DNA of 64,000 nucleotides from Elephas maximus indicus. Lineage: Eukaryota; Chordata; Mammalia; Proboscidea; Elephantidae. The stretch covers positions 16,029,001 through 16,093,000 of the forward strand of contig NC_064842.1 in assembly GCF_024166365.1 (NCBI RefSeq), in the 5' to 3' direction. This document shows, one piece after another, positions 1 through 11,657 of the stretch (its first letter is position 1; each line of letters opens with the position of its first letter). A program made the translations under genes and the position numbers. Below the pieces are notes generated by a model that saw nothing but the letters and a program-made list of their open reading frames with translations, was not told the origin of the DNA and searched no databases.

Positions 1-552
1 ACTACTTTCTGCTTCATTTCTCTGAGCAGGAGCCACAAGCCACACCGTAGGGGCTGGCTGTGTCTGGCCTCAGTCGTCATTAATTTCATCTTTCATTGCC
101 CCCTTTCCCAGAAAGGCCCTGGTGCAGTTTGTAGGGATGCGACAGTGAGTTTGTGAGGTATCAGGGTCCCAGGACTTATACACTGTCCCCAGGACAGGGC
201 GGGCCTCACGCCTGCTCTTCTAGCCCAGCACAATCTTGGCGTCAGGAACATGGGCAGGAGAGGAGGGAGCCGGGAATTCAGGCCCAAGTGCCCGGTTTAG
301 GTCCCCACAATGCACGTGTTTGTCAGGGCTCTTGGACTGAGGATAAGGCATGTGCTTGGACTGGCTCAAGGAAAGAGGGAGCTTTCCTATAAAGTTACAG
401 AGATCTTGGGAATACAAAGAAAGGAATCAGAGGGGATCAGGCCCTGTGGGAAGTAGATCAGGAAGTTGGAAGTAGATCAGGAAGTGAGAAGTAGGAAATC
501 AGGAGATGAAATCCTCTCTCCCCCTTGAGTGGCCACATGGTCTCTGCCAACT
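1..552. other. Intergenic, nothing recognised
   Basis: No coding exon, tRNA or repeat that I recognise. Only short chance ORFs occur. A near-duplicate AGTAGATCAGGAAGT occurs at about 456-486. Confidence 0.5.
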
Positions 553-605
553 TTTGGCCTAGTAGTTGAGCACTTAACCGTTTGTGCCCCCAAGGACTCC
601 CAAAC
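553..605 (-). mobile_element. AfroSINE head fragment
   Basis: Reverse complement of the SINE head, with GGGAGTCCTTGGGGGCACAA and the A-box region, truncated after about 50 bp. It abuts the LTR that follows. Confidence 0.6.
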
Positions 606-1082
606 CAGCAAAGGGAGTGTCTTATTCATCTAGTGCTGCTAAAGCAGAAATACCACAATTGAATGGGTTTAACAAAGAGAAGTTTATTCTCTCACAGGCC
701 AGTAGGCTAGAAGTCCGAATTCAGGGCGCTGGCTCCAGGGGAAGGCTTTCTCTGTAGGCTCTGGAGGAAGGTCCTTGTGATGTATCAGTCTTCCCTTGGT
801 CCGGGAGCTTCTCTGCACAGGAACCTCAGGTCCAAAGGATGCGCTGTGCTCCCAGCACTGCTTTCTTAGTGGTATGAGACTGGCTTAAGACACTACCTAA
901 TCTTGTAGATCTCATCAATATAACTGCCACTAATCCATCTTATTACATCATAATGATAGTTTACAACACATAGGGAAATCACATCAGATGATAAAATGGT
1001 AGACAATCATAATCATACAAGGGAATCATGACCTAGCCAAGTTGACAGATATTTTTTTGGGATACAATTCAATCCATGACAG
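606..1082 (-). mobile_element. LTR-like repeat (MaLR-type), reverse orientation
   Basis: Read on the minus strand it begins TGTCATGGATTGAATTGTAT and contains TCTACAAGATTAGG. It ends with a sequence that yields AATAAACTTCTC and GCAGCACTAG. The copy at 46725-47222 is clearly the same family. The TGAATTGTGTCCCC start and length near 470 bp suit an MLT1/MaLR-like LTR. The family name is inferred. Confidence 0.6.
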
Positions 1083-1604
1083 GGAGGGAGAAATGTAGAT
1101 GCTAAACCAGGTTCAGAGACTGGATGGTTTTCTTGGACTGGACATTCCAGTTACTGAACTGAAATTGTGTTTGAATCTGAGCACCACCATGGGACTGTGT
1201 CTTCTAGAAGGGAAGAGTCACAGGCCTACAGAATTTTTGTCTGGTGGCAGAAGAAAGATTCTCCCACAGAACAATTTTAAAGGGGTGGTAGGAGAAAAAT
1301 AAAGTTGAGTTGTGACCACAAGTTGTGCTTGTTCAACATCCTGGCAACACAGCGTAGATAACAGTGTGTTTAGTCAACTGTCCATTAGTTTGGCAGAGGT
1401 GTTACACGTGTTTCCTCAGTGGTTGTCACAGCGCCTGACTGGGGATGGTCTCTGCAGTAGGGTAATGCCGGAGATGCCCGAGGAGGTCAGACGGGTGGGT
1501 TTGTGCCTGTGATGCACCTGGCCCTTGCCCTTCCACCAGCTGCTGTCAACACCAACTTATAGCATCGCCATAAGTGTCAGAGTAGAACTGTGTTCCACAG
1601 GATT
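1083..1604. other. Intergenic, nothing recognised
   Basis: Short chance ORFs only. No repeat family is recognised. Confidence 0.4.
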
Positions 1605-3725
1605 TTCTTTTTTTTTTAATTTTATTTATTTTGTTGTTGTTGAGAAAATACACAGCAAAAGGTACACCAATTCAACAGTTTCTACGTGTACAATTCAGTG
1701 CAACCATTCTCACCCTCCCTCTCTGAGTTGTCCTCCCCCATTACTGTAAACTCACTGTCCACTAAGGTTCTTATCTAATCTTTAGAGTTGCTATTGTCAG
1801 TTTGATCCTATACAGGTAGATTTTAAAAGAGGATAATACCCAAGGCAGACATTTTTTACTGGTTAATTTAAATTATTGTTTGGTTTTAAGAAGACTTCAG
1901 GGAATATTTTTGGTTTGAAGTTTAAAGATTATCTGAGGGCAATAGTTTCAGGGGTTCATCTAGCCTCCATGGCTCCAGCAAGATTGGATTCCATGAGAAT
2001 TTGAAATTCTGTTCTGCATTTGCCCCCTTTTGATCAGGATTCGTCTACAGAATCTTTGATCAAAATGTTCAGTAATGGTAGCTGGGTACTATCCAGTTCC
2101 TCTGGTCTCATGAACAAAGAGGCAGTTGTTCACGGAGACAATTAGCCACATATTCCATTTCCTCCTCCTATTTCTGACTCTCCTTCCTCTGTTGCTCCAG
2201 GTGAATACAGACCAATTGTTGTGCATTGGATTACTGCTTGTAAGCTTTAAAGACCCCAGGCACTATGCAACAAACTAGGCGATAGAAGAGAAGCAGTAAA
2301 CAGTTTTTCTTTTTTTTTTTAATCTTACCCATCTTAATGGGAGTGAAATGGTATCTCATTGTGCTTTTGATTTGCATCTCTCTGATAGCTAATGACAACG
2401 GAGCATCTTTTCATGTGTTTGGTGGCTATCTGAATGTCTTCTTTGGTGAAATGTCTATTCAAGTCCTTTGCCCATTTTATGATTGGGTTGTCTTTTTGTT
2501 GTTAAGTTGTTGAAGTTTTATATATATTTTGGTTATTAGATGTTTATAGGATGTATGGTTTCTGAAGATATTCTCCTAGTCTGTAACTTGTCTTTTCACT
2601 TTTTTGGTAAAGTCTTTTGACAAACAAAAGTTTTAAGTTTTTATGAGGACCCATTTATTTCTTTTGTCTTTTGCTGTTTGCGCTTTTGTTATTGTATTAG
2701 ATAATCCTTATAGAATAGGCCTGACAGCTTTGCCCCTGCTTGTTCTTCTAAGAATTTTATGGTTTCAGTTTGCACATTTAGGTCCTTAATCCATTTTGAA
2801 TTTGTTTTGTATATGGTGTGAGGCATGGACTCTGTTTCGTTTTTCTGCATGTGGAAATCCAGTTTTTTCAACACCATTTATTAAAGAGATTCTTCTTCAT
2901 AGAATGGAGCTAGCACCTTGTCAAAGAGTCATTGACCATAGATGTGTGGGTTTATTTCTGGACTCTCAATTCTAATCCATTGGTCTATGTATCTATTATT
3001 ACACCAGTGCCAGACTCTTTTGATTACTGTAGCCATATGTTTTAAAATCAGCAAGTGTGAGTCCTCCTACTTTGTTTTTCTGTTTCAACATTGCTTCAGC
3101 TTTTTGGGGCTTCTTGATGTTACTGAATCCTAGAATTGGGTCCTTGTCCGGCACACTCAGACTTGCCAATTTTCTGGACACTGGTCTTTGAGAAATATAG
3201 GAACTTTATTGCAATGCCCAGAGCAAGGAGCTGGGAGGAAGCTCCTCAGATCCGGCTCCCTGAGCTATGGGGAAGCAGGGCTTATATGTGATTTGGGTAG
3301 CGAGATGGTGGCCATGCAGGTGTACTGGGGAGGGAAAATTCTAGAAGGTGGCCAGGAAATAGGAGGTGATGTGATTCTTCTTGGACCTCTCCCTTCAGAA
3401 CAGGGTCCAAGTGATGATTTTCCTTCTGATTTATTCCACCTGTTGTTGCCTCCTCTGAAGTCAGTTAGTGGTCACAGCTAGCCCTTCTTCAAATGTGAGG
3501 CAGGCCAAATCTGGCTTGGGCTAGTTTAAGGACTAATGGAAATTTACTGGCATTTGTAGGGTCAGATTACATTGCCATTCCATATAAAGTTGAGGATTGG
3601 TTTTTCCATTTCTGTAAAGAAGGCTGTTGGCATTTTGATCCGGGGTTGCATTGAATCTATAGACCTTCATAGGGTTTTCAGTGGCTGTTTTGCAGAATTA
3701 GATCTCCAAACCTTTTTTCTGAGAT
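1605..3725 (-). mobile_element. L1 LINE, 5'-truncated, antisense, interrupted by an LTR-like block
   Basis: Starts with a T-run (3' poly(A) of the element), then an L1-type 3' UTR (GTGTACAATTCAGTG). It runs into antisense ORF2 from about 2330 (GGTATCTCATTGTG, TTTGATTTGCAT, CAAGTCCTTTGCCCA, GGTTTATTTCTGGACTCTCA). Matching resumes at about 3540-3660 with TTTTTCCATTTCTGTAAAGA and ends near GGGTTGCATTGAATCTATAG. Many stops and indels show it is old. The stretch 1720-2320 is assigned to the element by position and by similarity to 48620-48790. Confidence 0.75.
3145..3540 (-). mobile_element. LTR-like insertion within the antisense L1
   Basis: On the minus strand it has ACATATAAGCCCTGC (TATA-like), then about 80 bp later CATTGCAATAAAGTTCC (poly(A) signal), the spacing of a retroviral LTR promoter and R region. 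It splits L1 sequence that resumes at about 3540. No target-site duplication was found, so borders are approximate. Confidence 0.5.
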
Positions 3726-3796
3726 AGATTTGAACCTCCAACCTTTCGGTTAGGCAGCTGAGTGCACTGGGTTAACTGTACCATCCAGGGATTCTA
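3665..3796 (-). mobile_element. AfroSINE type B fragment
   Basis: Minus-strand type B body (from ATAGGGTTTTCAGTGGCTG) and head (AACCTCCAACCTTTCGGTTA). Partial and diverged. Confidence 0.65.
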
Positions 3797-3825
3797 CCCC
3801 TGTCCTTAAAAACAAAACAAAACAA

Positions 3826-4023
3826 CCCAAACCTGTTGCTCTGGAGTCGACTTCAACTCATAGCGACCCTACAGGACAGGGTAGAACTGCCCAGGGTTTA
3901 CAAGGCTGTAATCTTTATGGAGGCACACTGCCACGTCTTTCTCCCATGGAGCAGCTAGTGGGTTTGAACCACTGACTTTTCAGTTAAGAGCTAAGCACTT
4001 AACAACTGCACCACCAGGGTCCC
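3826..4023 (-). mobile_element. AfroSINE type A
   Basis: Near full-length minus-strand copy. The tail GAGTCGACTTCAACTCATAG comes first on the + strand, and the head ends CACCACCAGGGTCCC. Confidence 0.9.
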
Positions 4024-4042
4024 TCCCTGTCCCTAAACCAAA

Positions 4043-4112
4043 CCAAACCTGTTGCTGTCAAGTCAATTCTGACTCATAGGGACCCTACGGGACAGAGCAG
4101 AACTGCTGTCCT
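4043..4112 (-). mobile_element. AfroSINE 3' fragment
   Basis: Only the tail (TCAAGTCAATTCTGACTCAT to GACAGAGCAGAACTG) is present. Confidence 0.75.
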
Positions 4113-4256
4113 TAGGGAGTTGCTAATACTACCATGAGAGATCCTCTCAGAGACTGTCAGGTCCAGTCAGAGCCGGTCCTCAGTGTCCTGGCTGCCTCTG
4201 TGGCTGCCCAACTCAAGAAGGAATGGAATTACCACCAAAACCAAAAAACAAAACCA

Positions 4257-4411
4257 AACCCAGGGCTGTCCAGTCGATTCCAACTCATAGCGACCCTATA
4301 GGACAGAGTAGAACTGCCCCATAGAGTTTCCAAGGAGCGCCTGGCGGATTCGAACTGCCAACCCTTTGGTTAGCAGCTGTAGCACTTAACCACTATGCCA
4401 CCAGGGTTTCC
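4257..4411 (-). mobile_element. AfroSINE short type
   Basis: Well conserved short copy, from CCAGTCGATTCCAACTCATA to CACTATGCCACCAGGGTTTC, with the type A middle missing. Confidence 0.92.
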
Positions 4412-4449
4412 GGAATCACCACCAGTACAATTAAAAGCAAAAAACCAAA

Positions 4450-4640
4450 CCCACTGCCGTTGATTCCAACTCATAACAACCCTATAGGACAGCGTAGAAC
4501 GGCCCATAGGGTTCCCATGGCTGTAATGTTTATGGAAGCAGATTGCCACACCTTTCTCCCTTGAAGCAGCTAGTGGGTTGTAACTGCTGACCTTTCAGTT
4601 AGCAGCTGAGTGCTTAACCATAGTGCCACCAGGTCTCCTT
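4450..4640 (-). mobile_element. AfroSINE type A
   Basis: Minus-strand copy with the GGAAGCAGATTGCCACACC body. It lies 38 bp from the previous copy. One of five SINEs in under 1 kb. Confidence 0.88.
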
Positions 4641-5440
4641 ACCAGTACAATTAGAGCCCAGTGAATGCTCAGGCAAAGGATTTCAACCCCAGAGAAGCAA
4701 GGCAGAACAATCCTCTGGGCAAGGACACTGGAGTTCACAGCAAATAAGACGCTAAGGAAGAAAAGAGCTCGGTGTTCCAGGGACGTCTGATTATGACCTC
4801 GCAGTGTCATCGATTCCTGACTGAGCCCATGAGACTAGCATTAAGTATCTCCATTTAAACTATTCTGGGCCACTGTTTCTATTTCCGTGATGGTTTACAT
4901 CTTTCTTCACTGAACCCCGGAATGTTAGAGCTGGAGGGAGTCTTAGCGATTACTCCAGCTCTGGTTCTAGAAGTCCTTGAGCTCACGGACTGCTGAGAAC
5001 GTGATGGGCTGTATGGACCCACCGCCCAGAAAAAAGTGTGCACGCGCCTGAACTTCCGCATGTGCTTTCCAGGGTGTGACATGCTCTCTGCCACCGTTCT
5101 TAATCCCGTAGTCCTTGCTGGCAGAGCTCCCTCCCCCTAGACACGCTGAGAATGCCAGACACTCAGCGGCCAGCCTTTCATGCAGCTGGGCACAGCATGT
5201 GTCCAAACCCTGGCTGAGACTGGAAGGGAGGGCTACTGGGAGCAACAGCGCAAAGAGAAGAACGAGGGGCAACCCTCTTTCTCTGCCTTTGGATGTTGCT
5301 GCTCGGAGTGTGGCAGCCATCTTTCAAACATGAAGGGAAAGCCAAGAGAAGCAATGAGAAGCCAATTAACCAATCCCGCAACTGTCTACTGCTTGACAGG
5401 GAGATACCATGTGTCCTTATTGTTTAAGCTCTCAGTAATT
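4641..5440. other. Intergenic, nothing firmly recognised
   Basis: AGAGCTGGAGGGAGTCTTAG near 4929 resembles old interspersed repeats, but I cannot name it. Overlapping ORFs on both strands near 4967-5450 show no known motif. Confidence 0.4.
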
Positions 5441-5444
5441 GGGC

Positions 5445-5642
5445 CTTCCCTTGGGTAATCTACGTAGTTCACATGCTCAACTGCTAACCAAAACGTTGGA
5501 GGTTTGAGTCCACCCAGAGGCTCCTCAGAAGACCTAGTAATCTACTTCCGAAAAATCAGCCACGGAAAACCCTAGGAAGCACAGTTCTCTTCTGACACAC
5601 ATGTGGTTCCCATGAGTTGGAGCCGACTTGATGGCAACTGAT
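5445..5642 (+). mobile_element. AfroSINE type B
   Basis: Head GCTCAACTGCTAACCAAAAC, body ATCTACTTCCGAAAAATCAG, tail GAGTTGGAGCCGACTTGATG. Confidence 0.85.
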
Positions 5643-6890
5643 TTTTCTTAAAAACTGCTGACACAGTTGTGCTGTGGATTCCCTGAAGGCCATCTAGGCG
5701 TCTTCTAAGAGTTCATGAACCCAGTTTAGAAAGCCATGAACTAGAGTCCAATCTCCGCCTTCTCCTGATGTCTTCTTTGGTCCTCAGCTTCCTTCAGTGA
5801 CTAGTCATTAACCTAGAGAAGGCAAAGCAAAGCCGGAATACAGGTCTCCAAACCACGCTGGGCTGTTGCTTAACTTCCTGGGAGAATATGAGTGAAAGGC
5901 AGTCTTCATATATGGGCGATGAGGGAAAGGAGATGCCACACTGGAAAACACAAGCTCTCAAGTTGGTTCCTTAAGTCCAACCCAAGGTGGGACCTTAGGC
6001 AGAGCCTCTGTTTCCACTATTTCATACTAGGTTATGAGAGAACCTAAGTGAAAGTGCCAGAGTAGGTTCTTGTTGCCATCTGTGGTTAGTTTCTTCTTGA
6101 TCACAGTCCTTCCACAGCCCGTCACCCAGAAGTGGTTCAGAGGATGATCCAGAAGGCTAACTAAGATGGCTGCTTTCTTCTTTCATTTTGACAAAGAAAG
6201 CAATGACAGGTATCTGTGCTCAGGATACTGAGGACCCTGCCTGCCTGTTATCAGGGAGAGCAGGCAGAACTGCGTCAGGGCCTGCTTCTCACTTGCTCAT
6301 CAGCACTCAGTCCACTGGTTCAGTCTCAGACTCTCATTGGTTCAGAGAAAAAACACCCTTAAAATTGTATTTCTGGAACCCCTGTAAAGTGCTAGGCAGA
6401 CACATAGATCACAACAACTCAAAGCTTTGCTGTTGGCTCTGAACCAAAGTTGCACACTAGCTTATTCAAATCTAAAAAGCCCAGCCTGGTCCCTGGGTGA
6501 GTACCACATGGCTAAAATTAGCCTGGCCATCTGCTGAGACAGCAGCTGGGCTATTCTAAGCCCCAGCAGGCCTGCCTGGAAGTGGGGGTAGGCTTGGGGG
6601 AAGCGTTGAAGGGTTGGTTGCTTCACAGTTAGGTGCCTGATGGGGAAGGATGTGGATGAAGCCACACTGAGAGGGAGGCCAACGTCATGGCAATGTTTCA
6701 TGGGAGATTGAACAGTGGGCAGGACACAAAGCCTTGGGTTCATCCTCCCAAGACTGTCCAACAGCTCCCTACTAAGCACAGGATTTTGTTTCTTTGTGCT
6801 GTTCTCTAGTTTCTCCTTCCTTACCTAGAGCCTCCTGTTTGGACTCAGACTCCAGCAAAATCATTCTCTGGGATTTCAGCAATAATAGCT
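5643..6890. other. Intergenic, nothing recognised
   Basis: No repeat or exon recognised. The ORF at 6462-6779 (105 aa, minus) has no motif I know. Confidence 0.4.
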
Positions 6891-6892
6891 AT

Positions 6893-7010
6893 GACTTAAT
6901 TGAAAGCATATCACAGGTCAGGTACCACGCTAAGTACTTTGCAGGGACTAACACACACATTCTCAAACAAGCTGTTAGAGGTAGGTGCCAGGGATTTAGA
7001 ATGGCTTGAT
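6893..7010 (-). mobile_element. MIR fragment
   Basis: GTACCACGCTAAGTACTTTG followed by AGAGGTAGGTGCCA matches the reverse strand of a MIR SINE, well diverged. Confidence 0.5.
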
Positions 7011-8035
7011 TCATCTCCTTTTTGCAGTGTTCTTGAGAAAGAGGCTGGGTTGAATGGGCCAGACAGGCAGGAGCCCTGGCTCTGACTATGACCCCAGGGG
7101 ATACAGGAGTTCTCTCCTTTGGACACTGACCCCTGCTCCCCCCAAACTGAGTCTATCACTGGTTCTCCATAGAGGTCAACGGTATCCCTCATAATCGACC
7201 TGCTTCTCAAGAGTCCACTCAACGAAGGGGTGAGGAATTGGGGTACAAATGTAACCCAGATTGACATTTGTCGACGCTGTATAACCAAGAATCCATTTAA
7301 CATACATTTGCAGCCATTCTAACCCATCATCAGAAATCCTAGACCTGGGCCACAGGGTCAGACCAGAGCTGTTCTCTGGCTTAAAACTGCACTGTCTATG
7401 GCCCCTGAATTGGTTGCTTCAGTTCTCATTTCTGGAATTGGTCATGAAGCCATAGTTGATATCTGACTTCTTCTGCTACCCATTTCTTTCTTTTGCCTTC
7501 AGCCAGAACCTTGGCTAATTAGGGTTCTTTACTTGGTGCAGTGACCCAAACCTTCATTCCTGAAAGGTTCTGAATCCACAAGTCATGTCATTTTTTGTTG
7601 CTGCTGTAGTTTTCCATTAACCTTTATTATTGGACATGGCAGTACTAAAAGGCACCTCAGAGAATCGCCTGGGTTCTGGGCATTGCCCTCCTTGGTATAG
7701 CAACAGTTGTTTCCCCTTGGTAATCAGGGTCAGTCTCTCCACCAGTAGTGTAACTCCCTTTCTGTGCCTTTTAGATCAGTGGCATAAGGAGCCCCAAATG
7801 GCCAGGTAGTAACCCATCTTTCAATTCTATGGAACTATTGTTGTGCCTTCTGGCGGAAGAATCTCCCCCTGGGGGACTAAGACTTCCAAACCAGTAGATC
7901 TCAAGGTTGCCAGGATGGGAAGCAGAAATCCTGTGAGTGGAGCATTAGGTGTGATGGTAGTGAGAGGATCTCCTCCCACTTCTCGCATGACTCCCAGACC
8001 CATGCATTGTGGCTGTCAGGAGAGAATACCAAAAA

Positions 8036-8135
8036 AACCAACCCCACAGCTGTCGAGTTGACTCCAACTCATAGCGACCCTATGGGACAGAGTAGAGCTG
8101 CCCCATAAGGTTTCCAAGGGCCCCTGTCAGGGGAA
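8036..8135 (-). mobile_element. AfroSINE 3' half
   Basis: Tail GTCGAGTTGACTCCAACTCA to CCCCATAAGGTTTCCAAGGG, truncated before the head. Confidence 0.8.
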
Positions 8136-8152
8136 ACAGAACCACCTACAGG

Positions 8153-8303
8153 GAGCCCCGGTGGTGCAGTGGTTAAGCATTTGGCTGCTAACCAAAAGGT
8201 TTGCAGTCCGAATCCACTACTTGCTCCTGAGAAACCCTATGGGGCAGTTCTCTGTTCTGTCGGGTTGCTATGAGTCTCAGTCAACTTGATGGCAACAGGT
8301 TAC
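8153..8303 (+). mobile_element. AfroSINE short type
   Basis: Head GGAGCCCCGGTGGTGCAGTG to tail GATGGCAACAGG. It faces the preceding copy, forming an imperfect inverted pair. Confidence 0.9.
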
Positions 8304-8883
8304 TGCATCCTGTAAGACAGAACTCCATCCCTGCAGGGGTGTGTCCCAACTGGCACCATTATGACCTTCTGTAAGCCATTCCATCTTTCAATTAGGCCAC
8401 TTCCAGGTGATGGAGTATGTGGCAAACCAGCTTATTCATGGGTGCAAGCTCACTGCTGCACTTTTTTTGTTGTGAAATGAGTCTCTTGATCAAAAGCAAA
8501 GCTGTGCAGAATGCCTCCAATACAAGATTAAGCCCACCTGGTACACAGCTCGTATCTAGATGTTCTCATTACCTGCATTTCCCGCTGACTCAGTGGTGAA
8601 CAATCTTTTACACAAGGGCCAATTCACCAGAAAGGAAGATGTTTAGAGGCCACATTTTAGTATTTTAAAAATGATTTCCCCAAAATGTACCTTCCTATTT
8701 CTTATATTACTGATTTGAGGGTCAAGAGAAACAATGAGAAGACTGGCACTGACCTTTTAAGCCACAAAAAACGGGCACATTTGACAATGCCAATAGAGAG
8801 GCTGCCGTCTAATCTCCTGTCCAGGGATTACACGGCAGACGTGAGGTGGGCAGTGGGATGGTGCCTTTCATTGCATTCAACAG

Positions 8884-9035
8884 AACACAACCCATTGCCG
8901 TCGAGTCAATTCTACCTCATAGCGACACTACAGGACATCGTAGAACTGCCCCACAGGGTTTCCAAGGAGCGGCTGGTAGATTTGAACTGCCAACCTTTTG
9001 GTTAGCAGCTGAACGCTTAACCACTTCACCACCTC
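8884..9035 (-). mobile_element. AfroSINE short type
   Basis: GTCGAGTCAATTCTACCTCA to CGCTTAACCACTTCACCACC, minus strand. Confidence 0.9.
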
Positions 9036-9369
9036 ACTGAAGGGCTACTAGCCCCAAAGAGACACCATTTGAAAGACTCTGCCTGAAGAAGTGGTGGAAA
9101 CAACATTCCTGAAAAAAGCAATCTTTTGGAGTTGAAACAGAATTTAAGGGAAAGGAAACAAAACCACTTCGGGAAATGTAAATCCCTAAAGTACCTGGGT
9201 GATATTCGCGTGTCGGTAAACCAGGCCAACAGGTCATAGATAAATCATTCCTGATATTCAGGTCCGAGTAGTAAGAAGACACGAGCTTTCCGGAGAAGGC
9301 CAAAGGACAATAAACCTCGAAGCCTCTAATGTTGAACGGATAAACCATACACTTCGTGATGACGTTGTT
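9036..9369. other. Intergenic, nothing recognised
   Basis: A minus-strand ORF of 145 codons (9034-9471) runs from SINE into RTE sequence and has no recognisable domain. Confidence 0.4.
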
Positions 9370-9616
9370 AGCTGCTGTCTGGTTGGCCCTCATGGCGACC
9401 TTGCCCCGTCCTGCACCACCCTGACGACTGTTTGACTCCATTGGTGTGGCTATTTTGTCAGTCAATCTCACTGAGGGTTTCCCCCATTATCGCTGACCCC
9501 CCTTTACCAATCGTCATGTCCTTTCCCTATGATTGGTTTTCCAGATGTGTTGTCTAGTTTCGCTATCCTCACTTCTAAGGAACATTCTGACTGATTTCTT
9601 CTAAGACAGATTGTTC
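9370..9616 (-). mobile_element. Older RTE LINE, 3' part (left piece of a split copy)
   Basis: GCACCACCCTGACGACTG to AAGACAGATTGTTCGTTC matches the 3' third of the RTE copy at 9628-12821. Its continuation, beginning GGCAGTTTACTGTATATTC, is at 12833-12930, so the younger RTE inserted into it. Confidence 0.75.
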
Positions 9617-10461
9617 GTTCTTCTGGCTGTTGTTAGGTGCCGTTGAGTCGGTTCCAACTCATAGTGACTCCACGCACAACAGAAGGAAACACTGCCCAGT
9701 CCTGCGCCATCCTCACTATTGTTGTTATGCTTGAGCCCATTGTTGCAGCCACTGTGTCAATCCACCTCGTTGAGGGTCTTCCTCTTTTCCGCTGACGCTG
9801 TACTTTGCCAAGCATGATGTCCTTCTCCAGGGACTGATCCCTCCTGAAAACATGTCCAAAGTATGTAAGACAGTCTTGCCATCCTTGCTTCTAAGGAGCA
9901 TTCTGGTTGTACTTCTTCCAAGACAGATTTATTCGTTCTTTTGGCAGTCCATGGTATATTCACTGTTCTTCGCCAGCACCACAATTCAGAGGCATCAATT
10001 CTTCTTCGGTTTTCCTTATTCATTGTCCAGCTTGCACATGCATATGAGGTGATTGAAAATACCATGGCTTGGGTCAGGCACACCTTAGTCTTGAAGGTGA
10101 CATCTTTGGTCTTCAACACTTTAAAGAGGTCCTTTGCAGCGGATTTACCCAACGCGTCTTTTGATTTCTTGACTGCTGCTTCCATGGCTGTTGATTGTGG
10201 GTCCAAGTAAAATGAAATCCTTGACAACTTCAATCTTTTCTCCATTTATCATGATGTTGCTCATTGGTCCAGTTGTGAGGATTTTTGTTTTATGTTGAGG
10301 TGCAATCCATACTGAAGGCTGTGGTCTTTGATCTTCATTAGTAAGTGCTTCAAGTCCTCTTCACTTTCAGCAACCAAGGTTCTGCCATCTGCATAATGCA
10401 GGTTGTTAATGAGTCTTCCTCCAATCCTGATGCCCCTTTCTTCTTCATATAGTCTGGCTTC

Positions 10462-11046
10462 TCAGACTATTTGCTCAGCATACAGATTGAATAGGTATGG
10501 TGAAAGGATAAAACCCTGGCACACACCTTTCCTGACTTTAAACCAATCAGTATCCCCTTGTTCTGTATGAACAACTGCCTCTTGATCTATGTAAAGGTTC
10601 CTCATGAGCACAATTAAGTGTTCTGGAATTCCCATTCTTTGCAATGTTATCCATAATTTGTTATGATCCACACAGTTGAATGCCTTTGCATAGTCAATAA
10701 AACACAGGTAAACATCCTTCCGGTACTCTCTGCTTTCAGCCAGGATCCACCTGACATCAGCAATGGTATCCCTGGTTCCACGTCCTCTTCTGAAACCAGC
10801 CTGAATTTCTGGCAGTTCCCTGTCGATATACTGTTGCAGCTGTTTTTGAATGATTTTCAGCAGAATTTTGCTTGCTTGTGATATTAATGATATTGTTCTA
10901 TAATTTCCACATTTGGTTGGATCACCTTTCTTGGGAATAGGCATAAATACGGATCTCTTCCAGTCAGTTGGCCAGGAAGCTGTCTTCCATATTTCTTGGC
11001 ATAGACGAGTGACCACCTCCAGCGCTGCATCCGTTTGTTGAAACAT
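10462..11046 (-). pseudogene. RTE reverse transcriptase region, decayed
   Basis: A 194-codon fragment with fingers/palm motifs GNYRTISLIS, QAGFRRGRGTRD and FIDYAKAFNCVDH, stopping before the catalytic box. Downstream pieces 10245-9757 and 9815-9633 carry the thumb and C-terminal region. Confidence 0.88.
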
Positions 11047-11657
11047 CCCAAGTGGTATTCTGTCAATTCCTGGAGCCTTGCTTTCGCCAATGCCTTAAGC
11101 TTGGACTTCTTCCTTCAATACCATTGGTTCCTGCTACTATGGTACCTCCTAAGATGGTTGAATGTTGACCAATTCTTTTCGGTATAGTGACTCTGTGTAT
11201 TCCTTCCATCTTCTTTTGATGCTTCCTGCATCATTTAATATCTTCCCCATGGAATCCTTCACTATTGCAACTTGAGGCTTGAATTTTTTCTTCAGTTCTT
11301 TCAGCTTGAGTAACGCTGAGCATGTTCTTCCCTTTTGGTTTTCCATTTCCAGCTCTTTGCACATGTCACTATAATACTTTACTTTGTCTTCTCGAGCCGC
11401 CCTTTGAATCTGTTCAGTTCTTTTACTTCATCAATTCTTCCTTTTGCTTTAGCTGCTCGACGTTCGAGAGCAAGTTTCAGAGTCTCCTCTGACATCCATC
11501 TTGGTTTTTTCTTTCTTTCTTGTCTTTTCAATGACTGCTTGCTTTCTTCAGGTATGATGTCCTTGATGTCATTCCACAACTCGCCTGGCCTTTGGTCACC
11601 AGAGTTCAATGCATCAAATCTATTCTTCAGATGGTATCTAAATTCAGGTGGGATATG

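Larger units (their letters stand above)
7590..8570 (-). mobile_element. Possible ERVL (class III) internal fragment, antisense
   Basis: CCCCTTGGTAATCAGGGTCA and GTCTCTTGATCAAAAGCAAA resemble antisense pol of ERVL-type endogenous retroviruses. The fragment is interrupted by two SINEs (8036-8303) and has no open frame of note. Assignment is from memory. Confidence 0.4.

Noticed and set aside
4967-5320. 117-codon minus ORF with a Leu-rich segment resembling a signal peptide
   Set aside because: Several other frames are open over the same DNA and no family or conserved motif is seen.
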